From: Lachnospiraceae bacterium
Lineage (GTDB): Bacteria; Bacillota; Clostridia; Lachnospirales; Lachnospiraceae
DNA length: 64,000 nucleotides
Assembly (NCBI GenBank): GCA_022794255.1
Contig: JAAWEL010000066.1
Location: 1 to 64,000, forward strand
Direction of reading: 5' to 3'
Shown: positions 25,944 to 35,121 of the stretch, in pieces
Numbering within the stretch: position 1 is the stretch's first letter
Layout: the number at the start of each line of letters is the position of its first letter
Position numbers and translations under genes: made by a program
The notes under the pieces: model-generated
Seen by the model: the letters and a program-made list of their open reading frames with translations, nothing else
What the model was told of the DNA's origin: nothing
Databases searched by the model: none

Positions 25944-27986
25944 ATGAAAACATTATACGCTCCGGGGAGAATCGGCGCCCTGGAGATCAAAAACAGAATG
26001 GTAATGGCGCCGATGGTGGATGGTTTTGGTATAGGCGGAGTGCCTTCGGAGCGGAGCCTGGAATATTTCCGGGTGCGGGCGGCCGGGGGAATCGGTCTTA
26101 TCGTGGTGGGAAATGTCCATGTAGATCCGGAGCACCGCCATTTAAAGCCAGAATTTCACCTCTATGAGGATTCCTTCACGGAAAAGCTGAAACCTTTGAC
26201 AGAGGTGATTCACAAGGAGGGGGCCAGGGTGTTCGCCCAGCTGATCCATCAGGGAAGATATGCCCGGTCATCCGAGTATGAGGGCAGAGTTCAGGCAGTT
26301 GCCCCCTCGGCTGTTTTTACGGGAATGACCAGGGAGACGCCCAGAGAGCTTACCAGGGAGGAGATTCTAAAGCTGGAAGACAATTTTGCCCAGGCAGCCG
26401 GGAGAGCTTTAAAAGCAGGCTTTGACGGGGTGGAGCTGTGTGCCAATTCCGGCTATCTGTTCGGACAGTTTCTGTCGCCTCTGACCAACAAGCGGGAGGA
26501 CTCTTACGGGGGAGATTTAGAGAGCCGGACATTATTTCTTACAGAGACAATTCGCAAGGTGAAAAAGGCCGTTGGGGACAAAATGCCGGTTACGGTTCGC
26601 ATGGGAGGAAATGATTTTGTATCAGGCAGCAATACCAATGCGGATGCCTGCCAGATCGCCTGTCTTTTGGAGAAAGCAGGAGCAGACGCCATCAGTGTCA
26701 CAGGAGGCTGGCATGAGTCACGAGTGCCTCAAGTGACCATGGACCTTCCCCACGGAGTATTTGGATATCTGGGAAAAAATATAAAGCAGCAGGTGAAAAT
26801 CCCGGTGATGATGGGAAATCGGATGGACATTTTTGCTGCAGAGAGACTTATAGAGCAAGGAGATGCAGATTTTGCAGTGTTTGGACGTCCCATTCTGGCA
26901 GATCCGGAGTTTCCAAGAAAAGCAGCCCAGGGAAGATACGATGCGATCCGTCCTTGTATAGGATGCAACCAAGGGTGTTTGGATCACTCGATGAGCGGAA
27001 AGGCGATTGCCTGTTTAGGCAATGCAGAGTGCGGGAGGGAGTATGAGCTAAAAGACAGGGAAGGTCTTCTTCCCACACAGGTAAGGACAGAGAATCCGAA
27101 AAAGCTTTTGGTGATCGGGGCAGGAGCTGCCGGCATGGAATTTGCCAGAGTGGCCGCCATGCAGGGGCACAAGGTGACAATCTGGGAGAAGGAGGAAACT
27201 TATGGCGGACAGCTGCGGCTTGCTTGTGCGCCGCCTGCCAGAGAGGATTTTAAATATTTGGCAGACTATCTTTACAAAGCCTGTGTCAGGCTTGGAGTGA
27301 AGTTCTGCTTTAACAGGCAGGCATCAGCCGGGGAGCTTTTAAGACAGCTTGGGGAGGGGGAGGCAGATAAGCTTGTGATTGCCACCGGCGCCTGTCCGGC
27401 GGCGCCCCCGATTCCGTCAGAGGCGGGAATGGTTACAGTCCAGGCCTGGGATGTTCTGGCCGGACGGGCAGAGACAGGAAAGGAGATTGTGGTGGTTGGC
27501 GGAGGAGCCGTGGGCATTGAGACAGCCATTCTCATGGGGGAAGAAGGGACGCTGACCCCAAAAGCTCTGCGTTTTCTTATGCTTTACAGGGCCGAGGATC
27601 CGGATACCTTGTACAGCCTTTTAAACAGGGGAAGCAAAAAGGTCACGGTTGTGGAGATGCAGGATAAGGCCGGAAGAGATATCGGAAAGACCACCCGGTG
27701 GATCATGCTGGATCGGCTGAAAAAACTGGGGATTCCGGTCCATACCGGATTCATTGTAACAGAAATCAAAAAGGACCGGGTGATTATCCAAAGAGGGAAA
27801 GAGCGCTTGGAGCTGCCTGCGGACACGGTAGTGCTGGCTGCCGGCTCTAAGCCGGATGACAGTCTCTATGAACCGTTGCGGGAAAAAAGCAGCCAGGTTT
27901 TTATTGTCGGAGATGCAAAGACACCGGGAAAGGTGATGGATGCAATCCGGTCAGCATACGATCTGGCGGCTTCAATCGGAAGATAG
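25944..27986 (+). CDS. NADH:flavin oxidoreductase / 2,4-dienoyl-CoA reductase family (FadH/BaiH/BaiCD-like)
   Basis: A 680-residue flavoprotein with an FMN-binding old-yellow-enzyme barrel (residues 1 to about 330). A 4Fe-4S site follows with Cys338, Cys341, Cys345 and Cys357 (CIGCNQGC and the fourth Cys), then an FAD/NAD(P)H-binding half. The first Rossmann motif is LLVIGAGAAGMEFARVAA and the second IVVVGGGAVGIETA. The cluster spacing C-x2-C-x3-C-x11-C equals that of E. coli FadH. Family members reduce C=C bonds of enoate or dienoyl-CoA and, in bile-acid 7-dehydroxylation, of 3-oxo-steroid CoA esters. The reading frame is open from 25866, but ATG 25944 has AAAGGAAAGGAAG upstream and matches the family start. 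It ends 1 base into the next gene. Confidence 0.93.
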   Translation: MKTLYAPGRIGALEIKNRMVMAPMVDGFGIGGVPSERSLEYFRVRAAGGIGLIVVGNVHVDPEHRHLKPEFHLYEDSFTEKLKPLTEVIHKEGARVFAQLIHQGRYARSSEYEGRVQAVAPSAVFTGMTRETPRELTREEILKLEDNFAQAAGRALKAGFDGVELCANSGYLFGQFLSPLTNKREDSYGGDLESRTLFLTETIRKVKKAVGDKMPVTVRMGGNDFVSGSNTNADACQIACLLEKAGADAISVTGGWHESRVPQVTMDLPHGVFGYLGKNIKQQVKIPVMMGNRMDIFAAERLIEQGDADFAVFGRPILADPEFPRKAAQGRYDAIRPCIGCNQGCLDHSMSGKAIACLGNAECGREYELKDREGLLPTQVRTENPKKLLVIGAGAAGMEFARVAAMQGHKVTIWEKEETYGGQLRLACAPPAREDFKYLADYLYKACVRLGVKFCFNRQASAGELLRQLGEGEADKLVIATGACPAAPPIPSEAGMVTVQAWDVLAGRAETGKEIVVVGGGAVGIETAILMGEEGTLTPKALRFLMLYRAEDPDTLYSLLNRGSKKVTVVEMQDKAGRDIGKTTRWIMLDRLKKLGIPVHTGFIVTEIKKDRVIIQRGKERLELPADTVVLAAGSKPDDSLYEPLREKSSQVFIVGDAKTPGKVMDAIRSAYDLAASIGR

Positions 27987-29170
27987 TGGTGAAAAATATG
28001 ACAGAAAATGTATTTGCAGGATTAACGATCCTGGATCATACTCGTTACCTGCTGGGAGGATATGCCACTCAGGTGTTTGCAGACCTAGGGGCGAATGTTA
28101 TCAAGGTGGAGGAGATTGTAAAAGGGGATCTGTGTCGGGACATTGCACCCTTAGAAAATGGGGTCAGCCATTACTTTTCTGCCTTAAACCGGAACAAAAA
28201 GAGCTTTTCTGTGAACTTAAAAAGCCAGGAGGGGAAGGATGCCTATCGAAAGCTTTTGGAAAAGACAGACATTGTAATGGAAAACTTCCGGCCTGGGGTG
28301 ATGGACCGGTTGGGCATTGGCTATGATGTGGAAAAAGCCATACAGCCATCGATTATCCATTGTTCTCTGACCGGTTTTGGGCAGAAGGATCCCAGAAGCC
28401 AAAAGGCGTTTCATGATATTAATTTTCAGGCCCTGAGCGGATATCTTTCTTTAAACGGGGGAAAGGTTAGCCCGATTCATCTGGCAGATGTGGCTACGGC
28501 TATGGTGGCAGTCCAGAGTGTGATGGCGGCTCTTTTGCAGCGGCAATGTACAGGAAAAGGTGCCTTTTGTGATGTGCGGATGTTTGATTCCTTTGTGTGG
28601 TGGAACGCAATTCTGGACGCCAGATATCAGTTTTTCGGAAATCAGCTGCAGGAGGAGGAGCTAGAGCTCCCGGTGCTGGCCTATAATGTCTATGAGACAG
28701 CTGACAAAGGGAAGATTTCCATAGGGATGCTAGAGGATAAGTTCTGGGAAGCCTTTTTGGAGCTGAATCAGCTTCAGGAGTTAAGACCACACAAACTGAG
28801 CCTTCGCCGGGATCAGCCGGAGGCTTTTGGAAAGCTGGAAGCATTATTTCGCAGCAAAACCTTGGAGGAATGGAAGGAATGGCTGGAGGACAAGGATATC
28901 TGTGCCATGTGGGTGATGGATAAAAAGGAGGCAATGGATTATATCCTGTCGGAGAGCCCGGACTTGATGAAATACTGTGGATTTTCCCGGACTGGAAAGA
29001 CATTGCAAACAAGGATTCCTCAGATCATCAGCACCTTGCCGGTATCCTTAAAAGGGGTATCCGAGCCTCCAAGGCTGGGAGAACATAACAGGGAGATCCT
29101 GGAAGGTCTGGGGTATTCCGGGGAAGAGATAGCAAAAATGATTTCAGCAGGAGCCTGCGGGGCCCTGTAG
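27986..29170 (+). CDS. CaiB/BaiF-type (family III) CoA-transferase, first copy
   Basis: A 394-residue protein of the formyl-CoA/CaiB/BaiF CoA-transferase family. These enzymes move CoA between carboxylic acids through an enzyme-bound aspartyl-CoA intermediate. N-terminal motif: LTILDHTRYLLGGYATQVFADLGANVIKVE. The candidate catalytic Asp is in KAFHDINFQALSG (about residue 144 counting from the GTG). GTG at 27986 overlaps the preceding stop (TAGTG); ATG 27998 in frame is an alternative. The two CoA-transferases of this operon (this and 30411-31646) are each followed by an acyl-CoA dehydrogenase gene, so the unit CoA-transferase plus dehydrogenase occurs twice. Confidence 0.9.
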   Translation: MVKNMTENVFAGLTILDHTRYLLGGYATQVFADLGANVIKVEEIVKGDLCRDIAPLENGVSHYFSALNRNKKSFSVNLKSQEGKDAYRKLLEKTDIVMENFRPGVMDRLGIGYDVEKAIQPSIIHCSLTGFGQKDPRSQKAFHDINFQALSGYLSLNGGKVSPIHLADVATAMVAVQSVMAALLQRQCTGKGAFCDVRMFDSFVWWNAILDARYQFFGNQLQEEELELPVLAYNVYETADKGKISIGMLEDKFWEAFLELNQLQELRPHKLSLRRDQPEAFGKLEALFRSKTLEEWKEWLEDKDICAMWVMDKKEAMDYILSESPDLMKYCGFSRTGKTLQTRIPQIISTLPVSLKGVSEPPRLGEHNREILEGLGYSGEEIAKMISAGACGAL

Positions 29171-29198
29171 AAAATAGAAAATTTAGGAGGGTAAGTGG

Positions 29199-30389
29199 AT
29201 GCTAAACAAGGAGAGAATCAGTGAGAAGGAGCTTTACGACTTAAGGATGAAGATCCGCCATGTGGTGGAAAATGACATGGAGGCTCTTTCGGCAGAGATG
29301 GAAAAAAGCAATGTCTATCCGCCAGAAATGTGGGAGATCGGAAAGAAAAATGACATGTTCCGCTTGTCTCTTCCAAAGGAATACGGCGGCATGGGCCTGT
29401 GCTTGGAGCAGTACTTTACTGTTTTGGAGGAGATCGGAAGAGGGAATCAGGCGATCCGCATGTTCTTCCATGTGGCCAATGGACTCAGCTGGGAGATTAT
29501 GGCCGAGCACGGCAATGAGGAGATGAAGAAGAATTATCTGCCCAAAATGGGAACAGGAGATTATTTTGTGGCATTTGCCTTGACAGAGCCAGACTGCGGT
29601 TCTGGTGTAGATATCCGGAGCACAGCCACCAAAAAGGGGGATAAATGGGTGCTGAATGGAAGAAAGACCCTGATCTCCTTTACGGATATCTGCGACAGCT
29701 ATTATATCATTGCAGTATCCGATGAGAGCAAGCGTAAAAAGGGCGGCCACACAGCCTTCTTTGTTCCTGCAAATACTCCCGGGCTGACAGTGGAAAATAT
29801 GCCTCATATGATGGGCTGCCGGGGGACCGGCCATGGGGATGTGATCATGACAGATATGGAGATTCCCGATGCATATCGTCTGGGAGCAGAGGGAGAGGGG
29901 CTTACGGTATTTTTAAATGCCCTGGCAGTGTCTAGAGCCTCCATTGGCGTCTGCCTGTTAGGTCTTTCCCAGAGAATGCTTGAGATGGCTATTGCCCGGG
30001 CAAAGGACCGGGTCACTTTTGGAAAACCCCTGATTCAGAGACAGGCTGTGCAGCAGACCATTGCCGATATGGCTACCCAGATCCATGCCCTGCGGCTGTT
30101 GGCAAGAGACTGTGCCCAGAAGGCGGACCGGGATGAGGATATTGAGATGATCTCCTCCATGTTAAAGCTCCACGGCATTGACACCGTGCGCACCGTATCA
30201 GATGGCTGCCTGGAGATATTTGGAGGAATCGGTTATTTTGAGGACAATCCCTACGGCCCGGTGGAGCGTCTGTATCGGGATGCCCGTGCCATGTGGTTTG
30301 AGGAGGGACCCCGCACCGTTCAGCGTCTGACCCTGGTGCGGAAAGTGATCGCCTCAGAAGGAGAGATCCGTGTGTCCAATTACTGCTAA
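29199..30389 (+). CDS. Acyl-CoA dehydrogenase, first copy
   Basis: A 396-residue FAD enzyme. Domains in order: helical N-terminus (1 to about 120); middle beta domain with FALTEPDCGSGVDIRST and KWVLNGRKTLIS; and C-terminal helical domain with AKDRVTFGKPLIQRQAVQ and EIFGGIGYFEDNPYGPVERLYRDARA. The usual catalytic glutamate region (YEGT in MCAD) is replaced by WFEEGPRTVQRL, so Glu is retained but the local sequence is unusual. The enzyme would oxidise an acyl-CoA, or run in reverse to reduce an enoyl-CoA with Etf as electron carrier. AGGAGG precedes ATG 29199. Confidence 0.92.
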   Translation: MLNKERISEKELYDLRMKIRHVVENDMEALSAEMEKSNVYPPEMWEIGKKNDMFRLSLPKEYGGMGLCLEQYFTVLEEIGRGNQAIRMFFHVANGLSWEIMAEHGNEEMKKNYLPKMGTGDYFVAFALTEPDCGSGVDIRSTATKKGDKWVLNGRKTLISFTDICDSYYIIAVSDESKRKKGGHTAFFVPANTPGLTVENMPHMMGCRGTGHGDVIMTDMEIPDAYRLGAEGEGLTVFLNALAVSRASIGVCLLGLSQRMLEMAIARAKDRVTFGKPLIQRQAVQQTIADMATQIHALRLLARDCAQKADRDEDIEMISSMLKLHGIDTVRTVSDGCLEIFGGIGYFEDNPYGPVERLYRDARAMWFEEGPRTVQRLTLVRKVIASEGEIRVSNYC

Positions 30390-30410
30390 GAAAGAAGAGG
30401 TGTTTTGTCT

Positions 30411-31646
30411 ATGAGACCATTGGAAGGAATCAAAGTCGTAGAGCTGGCAGAGTATGTTGCCGTGCCGGGGGCGCCACGGCTTTTGGCAGATTGGGGAGCC
30501 ACCGTATATAAGATTGAGCGTCCCAAAGGCGATCCCAGCCGCCATCTGGGCCCCTCCTTTAAGATGATTGACTTTATGAAGGAGGATTACAATCACTGTG
30601 TGGATATGATGGTAGGAGGGAACCGGAAGTACATCTGCCTGGATCTAAAAACGCCGGAGGGAATGGAGGCGCTTCACAGGCTTTTGGAGTCTGCGGATGT
30701 TTTTGCTACCAGCTGGCGACAGAAAGCACTTAACAAACTGCATTTGGATTATGATTCGCTGAAAGAAAAATATCCCGGACTGGTGTATGCCCAAGTGACC
30801 GGGTATGGAGATAAAGGTACAGAAAAGGACAACCCAGGCTATGACACCATAAGTTACGCTGCAAGAGGAGGCTGGTTCCGCTCTCTTCCTCAGGACGGGG
30901 ATGCTCCGATGAACTGGCCCAATGCCCTGGGGGATCTTCCTGCATCTGTGGCCCTGGCTGCCGGGATCTGCGGCGCGCTGGTGCGAAAGGCAAAGACAGG
31001 TTTGGGAGACCGGGTATCTGTCAGCCTGTATCATGCGGCCCTGTATTTTTTGACCGTGGGGATTGTCACAAGCACCTACGACAATCACTATCCCAGCTCC
31101 CGAAAAAATCCCCCCAGCCCTCTTAACAATACCTATCCCACAAGGGACAATGGATGGATCTATCTGTGCATGCCTGTGTACAATGCAGAGTTTAACAAAT
31201 GTATGGATCTGATTGAGAGGCCGGATCTGATCGATTCCCCGGTGTATGGAGACTACAACAAGGTTCTGGCAGAAGGCCGGGTGACAGAAGTGGTGGATCT
31301 GATTGAGGAAGGATTTCGGAAAAAAGATGTGGATGAGTGGGTTCGCATTTTTAAGGAAAAAGATACTCCGGCAGGAAAATGTTTTACAGTGGATGATATC
31401 TTAAAGGATCCTCAGGCCTGGGACAATGATTTTTTGAGAAAAATCCGTTACGACAGCGGAGGAGAGAAGATTGTCACAGACACGCCGGTCCGTTTTGAGA
31501 GCATGGGGCTTCCGCCTTTGCAGCAGTCAAAGCCTATTGGGTACCACACAGAGGAGGTATTATGCCAGTACGGGTACACAAATAAGGAGCTGGACGAGAT
31601 GAAAAAAAGCGGGGCTATAGTGGGAAAGCATCACAACAAAGATTAG
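30411..31646 (+). CDS. CaiB/BaiF-type (family III) CoA-transferase, second copy
   Basis: A 411-residue family III CoA-transferase. N-terminus MRPLEGIKVVELAEYVAVPG and ADWGATVYKIERPKGDPSR are typical. The candidate catalytic aspartate is Asp145 in NPGYDTISYAARGG. The frame is open from TTG 30405, but ATG 30411 is preferred, with AAGAGGTG upstream. It differs clearly from the first copy at 27986, so the two are likely to act on different acids or to act sequentially (uptake CoA acceptor versus product donor). It is next to the second acyl-CoA dehydrogenase. Confidence 0.92.
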   Translation: MRPLEGIKVVELAEYVAVPGAPRLLADWGATVYKIERPKGDPSRHLGPSFKMIDFMKEDYNHCVDMMVGGNRKYICLDLKTPEGMEALHRLLESADVFATSWRQKALNKLHLDYDSLKEKYPGLVYAQVTGYGDKGTEKDNPGYDTISYAARGGWFRSLPQDGDAPMNWPNALGDLPASVALAAGICGALVRKAKTGLGDRVSVSLYHAALYFLTVGIVTSTYDNHYPSSRKNPPSPLNNTYPTRDNGWIYLCMPVYNAEFNKCMDLIERPDLIDSPVYGDYNKVLAEGRVTEVVDLIEEGFRKKDVDEWVRIFKEKDTPAGKCFTVDDILKDPQAWDNDFLRKIRYDSGGEKIVTDTPVRFESMGLPPLQQSKPIGYHTEEVLCQYGYTNKELDEMKKSGAIVGKHHNKD

Positions 31647-31678
31647 GAAGGTAAGAGAACAGAAAGAGGTGGTTTGGC

Positions 31679-32821
31679 ATGGCAACAATCTACACAGAAG
31701 ATCAAATCTCCGTTCAGGAGTTGATTGGGGATTTCATGAAAAAGAAAGTAAAGCCTTATCTTCGGGAGCTGGACGATCGGGGAGAGTTTCCTCAGGATAT
31801 CTATAAGGAGGCATTTAAACTGGGGCTTCATTGCCTGCAGATTCCGGAGGAGTTCGGAGGGGCAGGCCTTGATTATGTGACCATGGCAGTGGCATTGGAG
31901 GAGATGGGAAAATGTGACCCTGGCTTTGCCATTACCATGCTCAGCACTTCCATGACTCTTAAGTGCATTCTTTTGGGTGGGAACAAGGAGCAAAAGCAAA
32001 GAGCAGCAGATATTTTGATCCCAGGGGCCCATGGGTGCTTCAGCATGACCGAGCCTTTAGCCGGATCCGATGCTCTGGGGCTTCGCACCACCGCCTGTGA
32101 GGATGGAGATGACTATATTTTAAATGGAACCAAATGTTTTGCCACCAACGGCGGGTACAGTGACTTGTATGTGATCATTGCCACGGTGGATAAATCCTTA
32201 GGCTCTAAGGGCACAGTGGCATTTATGGTGGAAGGAGATACTCCTGGGCTGAACGTGGGAAAACATGAGAACAAAATGGGACTCCGGCTTTCCAACACCT
32301 GTGATCTGTATTTGGAGAATGTGCGGGTGCCAAAGACCAATATGCTTGGTTCTGTGGGAGATGGGATCCGTATTGCCCTTGCCGGGCTGGATACAGGGCG
32401 TATCTACAATGCGGCCATAGCCGTGGGGATAGCCCAGAACGCCATTGAGGAGAGTGTGGCTTACGCAAAGACAAGAGAGCAGTTTGGCAAGCCGATCTTT
32501 GAAAACCAGGCGCTGAAAATGATGCTGGCGGATATGCAAATTGGTACTGAGGCAGGCCGTCAGCTGGTATTCAATGCCATGCGCCTTTTGGACGGGGGAG
32601 TAAAGAAGGTGAGTATGGAGGCTTCCTGCGCCAAGACCTTCTGCAGCGACAATGCGGTGAAAGTGACCACTGATGCGGTACAGATCTTAGGCGGTTATGG
32701 CTACAGCAAAGAATATCCGGTGGAAAAGATGATGCGTGATTCAAAAATATTCCAGATCTTTGAGGGAACCAATCAGATTCAGCGTCTGGTTATTGCCAAG
32801 GAAATGGCAAAGCTTTACTAG
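31679..32821 (+). CDS. Acyl-CoA dehydrogenase, second copy
   Basis: A 380-residue FAD enzyme, closer to canonical short/medium-chain dehydrogenases than the first copy. FSMTEPLAGSDALGLRTTA and DYILNGTKCFATNGGYSD mark the middle domain. TREQFGKPIFENQALKMMLADM and QILGGYGYSKEYPVEKMMRD mark the C-terminal domain. The catalytic base is Glu362 in IFEGTNQIQRLVI. AAAGAGGTGG precedes ATG 31679. With EtfBA encoded in the same operon it probably either oxidises an acyl-CoA or reduces an enoyl-CoA with electron input from Etf. Which direction cannot be told from sequence. Confidence 0.94.
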   Translation: MATIYTEDQISVQELIGDFMKKKVKPYLRELDDRGEFPQDIYKEAFKLGLHCLQIPEEFGGAGLDYVTMAVALEEMGKCDPGFAITMLSTSMTLKCILLGGNKEQKQRAADILIPGAHGCFSMTEPLAGSDALGLRTTACEDGDDYILNGTKCFATNGGYSDLYVIIATVDKSLGSKGTVAFMVEGDTPGLNVGKHENKMGLRLSNTCDLYLENVRVPKTNMLGSVGDGIRIALAGLDTGRIYNAAIAVGIAQNAIEESVAYAKTREQFGKPIFENQALKMMLADMQIGTEAGRQLVFNAMRLLDGGVKKVSMEASCAKTFCSDNAVKVTTDAVQILGGYGYSKEYPVEKMMRDSKIFQIFEGTNQIQRLVIAKEMAKLY

Positions 32822-32854
32822 AAAGGGTCATACACATAGAAAGGGGGATTTGGT

Positions 32855-34270
32855 ATGGCAATGAAAAGAGAATATGGCGCAGAACAGCCATATATAAAGT
32901 GCGGAATGTTTAAGGTTCGTATCCCGTTTATTCATTGTAATCCTACATTTCCGGAGGCAATCCAGGGAATGTGTAACGGCGTGCTCTGTTTTGGTGCAAT
33001 CTCCACCATTATGCTGTGTACGGGGGTAAGTGAGGAGGCTGCTTTTGCCGCTGCTTTTTTAAGTACATTTCTCTATTTGATCAATTCACTGGCAGGGGAT
33101 CCAACGGTCTGCGGCTGGATTATGCCGGCGATTCCTCTGGTGGTGGCATTCTGCCAGGGATACCCGGAGGAATTGCGAGTGCAGGCAATGGCGGCCTTAC
33201 AGCTGATGCTGGCAGCCATCTTCCTGTTTTTGGGAGGAACCGGACTGGCAAAGAAGGTAATTGCCTATGTGCCGCCCAGCATTAAAGGAGGCATTGTTCT
33301 TGGGGCAGCCATCGCTTCCATTTTCGGTGAATATAAGGAAGGGGGACGGGTGGGACAATTTCCTGTCACGATCATGGTATCTACAGTGGTGATGATCTTT
33401 TTTCTGTACAGTCCTGTATTTAAGAGTTGGGTGAAAAAGGGGAATCCCATAGCCAAGATTTTGGCTAGTCTGGGACTGGTGCCGGCAGTGGTTCTGGCCA
33501 TGATTCTGGCTGGCGTTACCGGTGAAAGCCCAACGCAGTTTTCCCTGTTTCCTATTGTTACAATTCCAAATTTTGGCGCTATGTTCCGGGAGCTGTCCCC
33601 GCTTTCGGTGGGCTTTCCCAGTATCGGTATTTTGCTCTCTGCTCTGCCCACAGCCTTTGCTATCTATATTGTGGCATTTGGCGATACATTGGTTTTAAAG
33701 GAGATTGTCCGGGACGGAACTGCATCCCGAAAGGATGAGTACTGTGAGCTGAATGTGAACCGGGTCAGCATTACGGCAGGGCTGCGCAACCTGATTTTAG
33801 GTTTGCTTTGCCCCTTTGGTCCGCTGGCATCCCCTTTAGGCGCCGCCTTTACCATTTCCATGCTTCAGGGCTATCAGGACCGGGGAGAAAAAGGCTTTTA
33901 CAGTGTTCACGGCGGTGCAATGTCAGGCAATTATATGCCTTTTCTCACAATGCTGTTTACCCCTATTGTAAGTCTGGTTCGCCCCATTGCACCTATCTGT
34001 ATGAGTCTTTGTCTGGTATCTCAGGGCTTTACCTGTACCGCCAGCGGTATCGGCTTGTGCAGGGATAAGGCCGATTTGTCTATTGCAGGAGCCATTGCTG
34101 CGGTTATGGTGGCTAAGGGAGCGGCATGGGGGTTTGCAGTGGGAATTGTCTGCTATATTTTTATTGCATCCAGCAAAAAAAGGCAGGAGGATATTGCTTA
34201 CAACCGTTCCGTCATTGAGGCAGAGGAGGAAGAGGAACGCAAGGCTCTGGCCCTGCGCCAGGGGGCATAG
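32855..34270 (+). CDS. Putative permease with NCS2/SulP-type fold
   Basis: A 471-residue membrane protein with about 12-13 hydrophobic segments. It looks like the nucleobase/ascorbate (NCS2) or SulP transporter group: GVLCFGAISTIMLCTGVS, DPTVCGWIMPAIPLVVAF, and the amphipathic repeat KKVIAYVPPSIKGGIVLGAA. The short strand-like segments SLAGDPTVCGWI and LASPLGAAFTIS would be the two half-helices of the 7+7 fold. AAGGGGG precedes ATG 32855. The position between acyl-CoA dehydrogenase and etfB genes indicates it imports the pathway substrate or exports its product; a nucleobase is unlikely in this setting (inference). The C-terminus is a charged acidic tail of about 30 residues. Confidence 0.7.
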   Translation: MAMKREYGAEQPYIKCGMFKVRIPFIHCNPTFPEAIQGMCNGVLCFGAISTIMLCTGVSEEAAFAAAFLSTFLYLINSLAGDPTVCGWIMPAIPLVVAFCQGYPEELRVQAMAALQLMLAAIFLFLGGTGLAKKVIAYVPPSIKGGIVLGAAIASIFGEYKEGGRVGQFPVTIMVSTVVMIFFLYSPVFKSWVKKGNPIAKILASLGLVPAVVLAMILAGVTGESPTQFSLFPIVTIPNFGAMFRELSPLSVGFPSIGILLSALPTAFAIYIVAFGDTLVLKEIVRDGTASRKDEYCELNVNRVSITAGLRNLILGLLCPFGPLASPLGAAFTISMLQGYQDRGEKGFYSVHGGAMSGNYMPFLTMLFTPIVSLVRPIAPICMSLCLVSQGFTCTASGIGLCRDKADLSIAGAIAAVMVAKGAAWGFAVGIVCYIFIASSKKRQEDIAYNRSVIEAEEEEERKALALRQGA

Positions 34271-34304
34271 CCAGAGGATGATATTTTAAGAGGAGTGATA
34301 TTTT

Positions 34305-35108
34305 ATGAATATAATCGTATGCGTCAAGCAGGTACCGGATACCACAGAGATAAAAATTGACCCTGATACCAATACATTGATCCGAAGCGGTGTACACAGC
34401 ATTGTAAACCCCTTTGACGGGTATGCTTTAGAGGCAGCTGCACGGATAAAGGATACTCACCCGGACACCAAAATTGTGGCATTGTCCATGGGGCCCGGAC
34501 AGGCTCAGACAGCCTTAAAGGAATGTCTGGCGATTGCCGCTGACAAGGCATATCTTATATCCGACCGGGCTTTTGGCGGCTCAGACACCCTGGCTACCAG
34601 CTATATTCTTTCAGCCGGGGTAAAAAAGCTGGAAGAGCTGGAAGGAAAGTTTGACATGATCTTTTGCGGAAAACAGGCAATTGACGGGGATACGGCCCAG
34701 GTGGGGCCTGAGCTGGCGGAACATCTGGGGCTTCCTCAGGTGACATACGCCCTTGAAGCCTGGCTAGAGGAAAACTGCTTAAAGGTTTTAAAGGAGGATG
34801 GGGATCAGAAACTTCTTTTACAAGTATGTACCCCATGTCTGATCACCTTTACAAAGCCTGCTTTTGACCCCCGTTATCCCAGTATCAAGCGGAGGCTGGC
34901 AGCCAACCGGGTTCAGATTCCGGTACTGGGGGCAGCAGAGCTTCCAGGCATCGATCTGGCCCGTGCAGGGCTTAAAGGCTCGCCTACAAAGGTGAAAAGG
35001 ACGTTCTGCCCGGAGCGAAAAAAGGGCGGGGTGATAATCCGGGAAGAAAGTGGCCTGGCATCGGCAGCAAAGCTGTTTCACATGCTGGAAGATGCCCGTT
35101 TGATTTAG
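34305..35108 (+). CDS. etfB: Electron transfer flavoprotein beta subunit
   Basis: A 267-residue EtfB. N-terminus MNIIVCVKQVPDTTEIKID is diagnostic. The FAD/AMP-site motif is in FCGKQAIDGDTAQVGPELAE, the segment after KLEELEGKFDMI. The C-terminal part carries PRYPSIKRRLAANRVQI. With EtfA it forms a soluble FAD/AMP (or bifurcating FAD/FAD) heterodimer that shuttles electrons for acyl-CoA dehydrogenases. The gene is 34 bases after the permease, with AGAGGAG upstream, and 13 bases before etfA. I cannot tell from sequence whether this pair is of the bifurcating type. Confidence 0.96.
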   Translation: MNIIVCVKQVPDTTEIKIDPDTNTLIRSGVHSIVNPFDGYALEAAARIKDTHPDTKIVALSMGPGQAQTALKECLAIAADKAYLISDRAFGGSDTLATSYILSAGVKKLEELEGKFDMIFCGKQAIDGDTAQVGPELAEHLGLPQVTYALEAWLEENCLKVLKEDGDQKLLLQVCTPCLITFTKPAFDPRYPSIKRRLAANRVQIPVLGAAELPGIDLARAGLKGSPTKVKRTFCPERKKGGVIIREESGLASAAKLFHMLEDARLI

Positions 35109-35121
35109 AGAGGTGACAATC

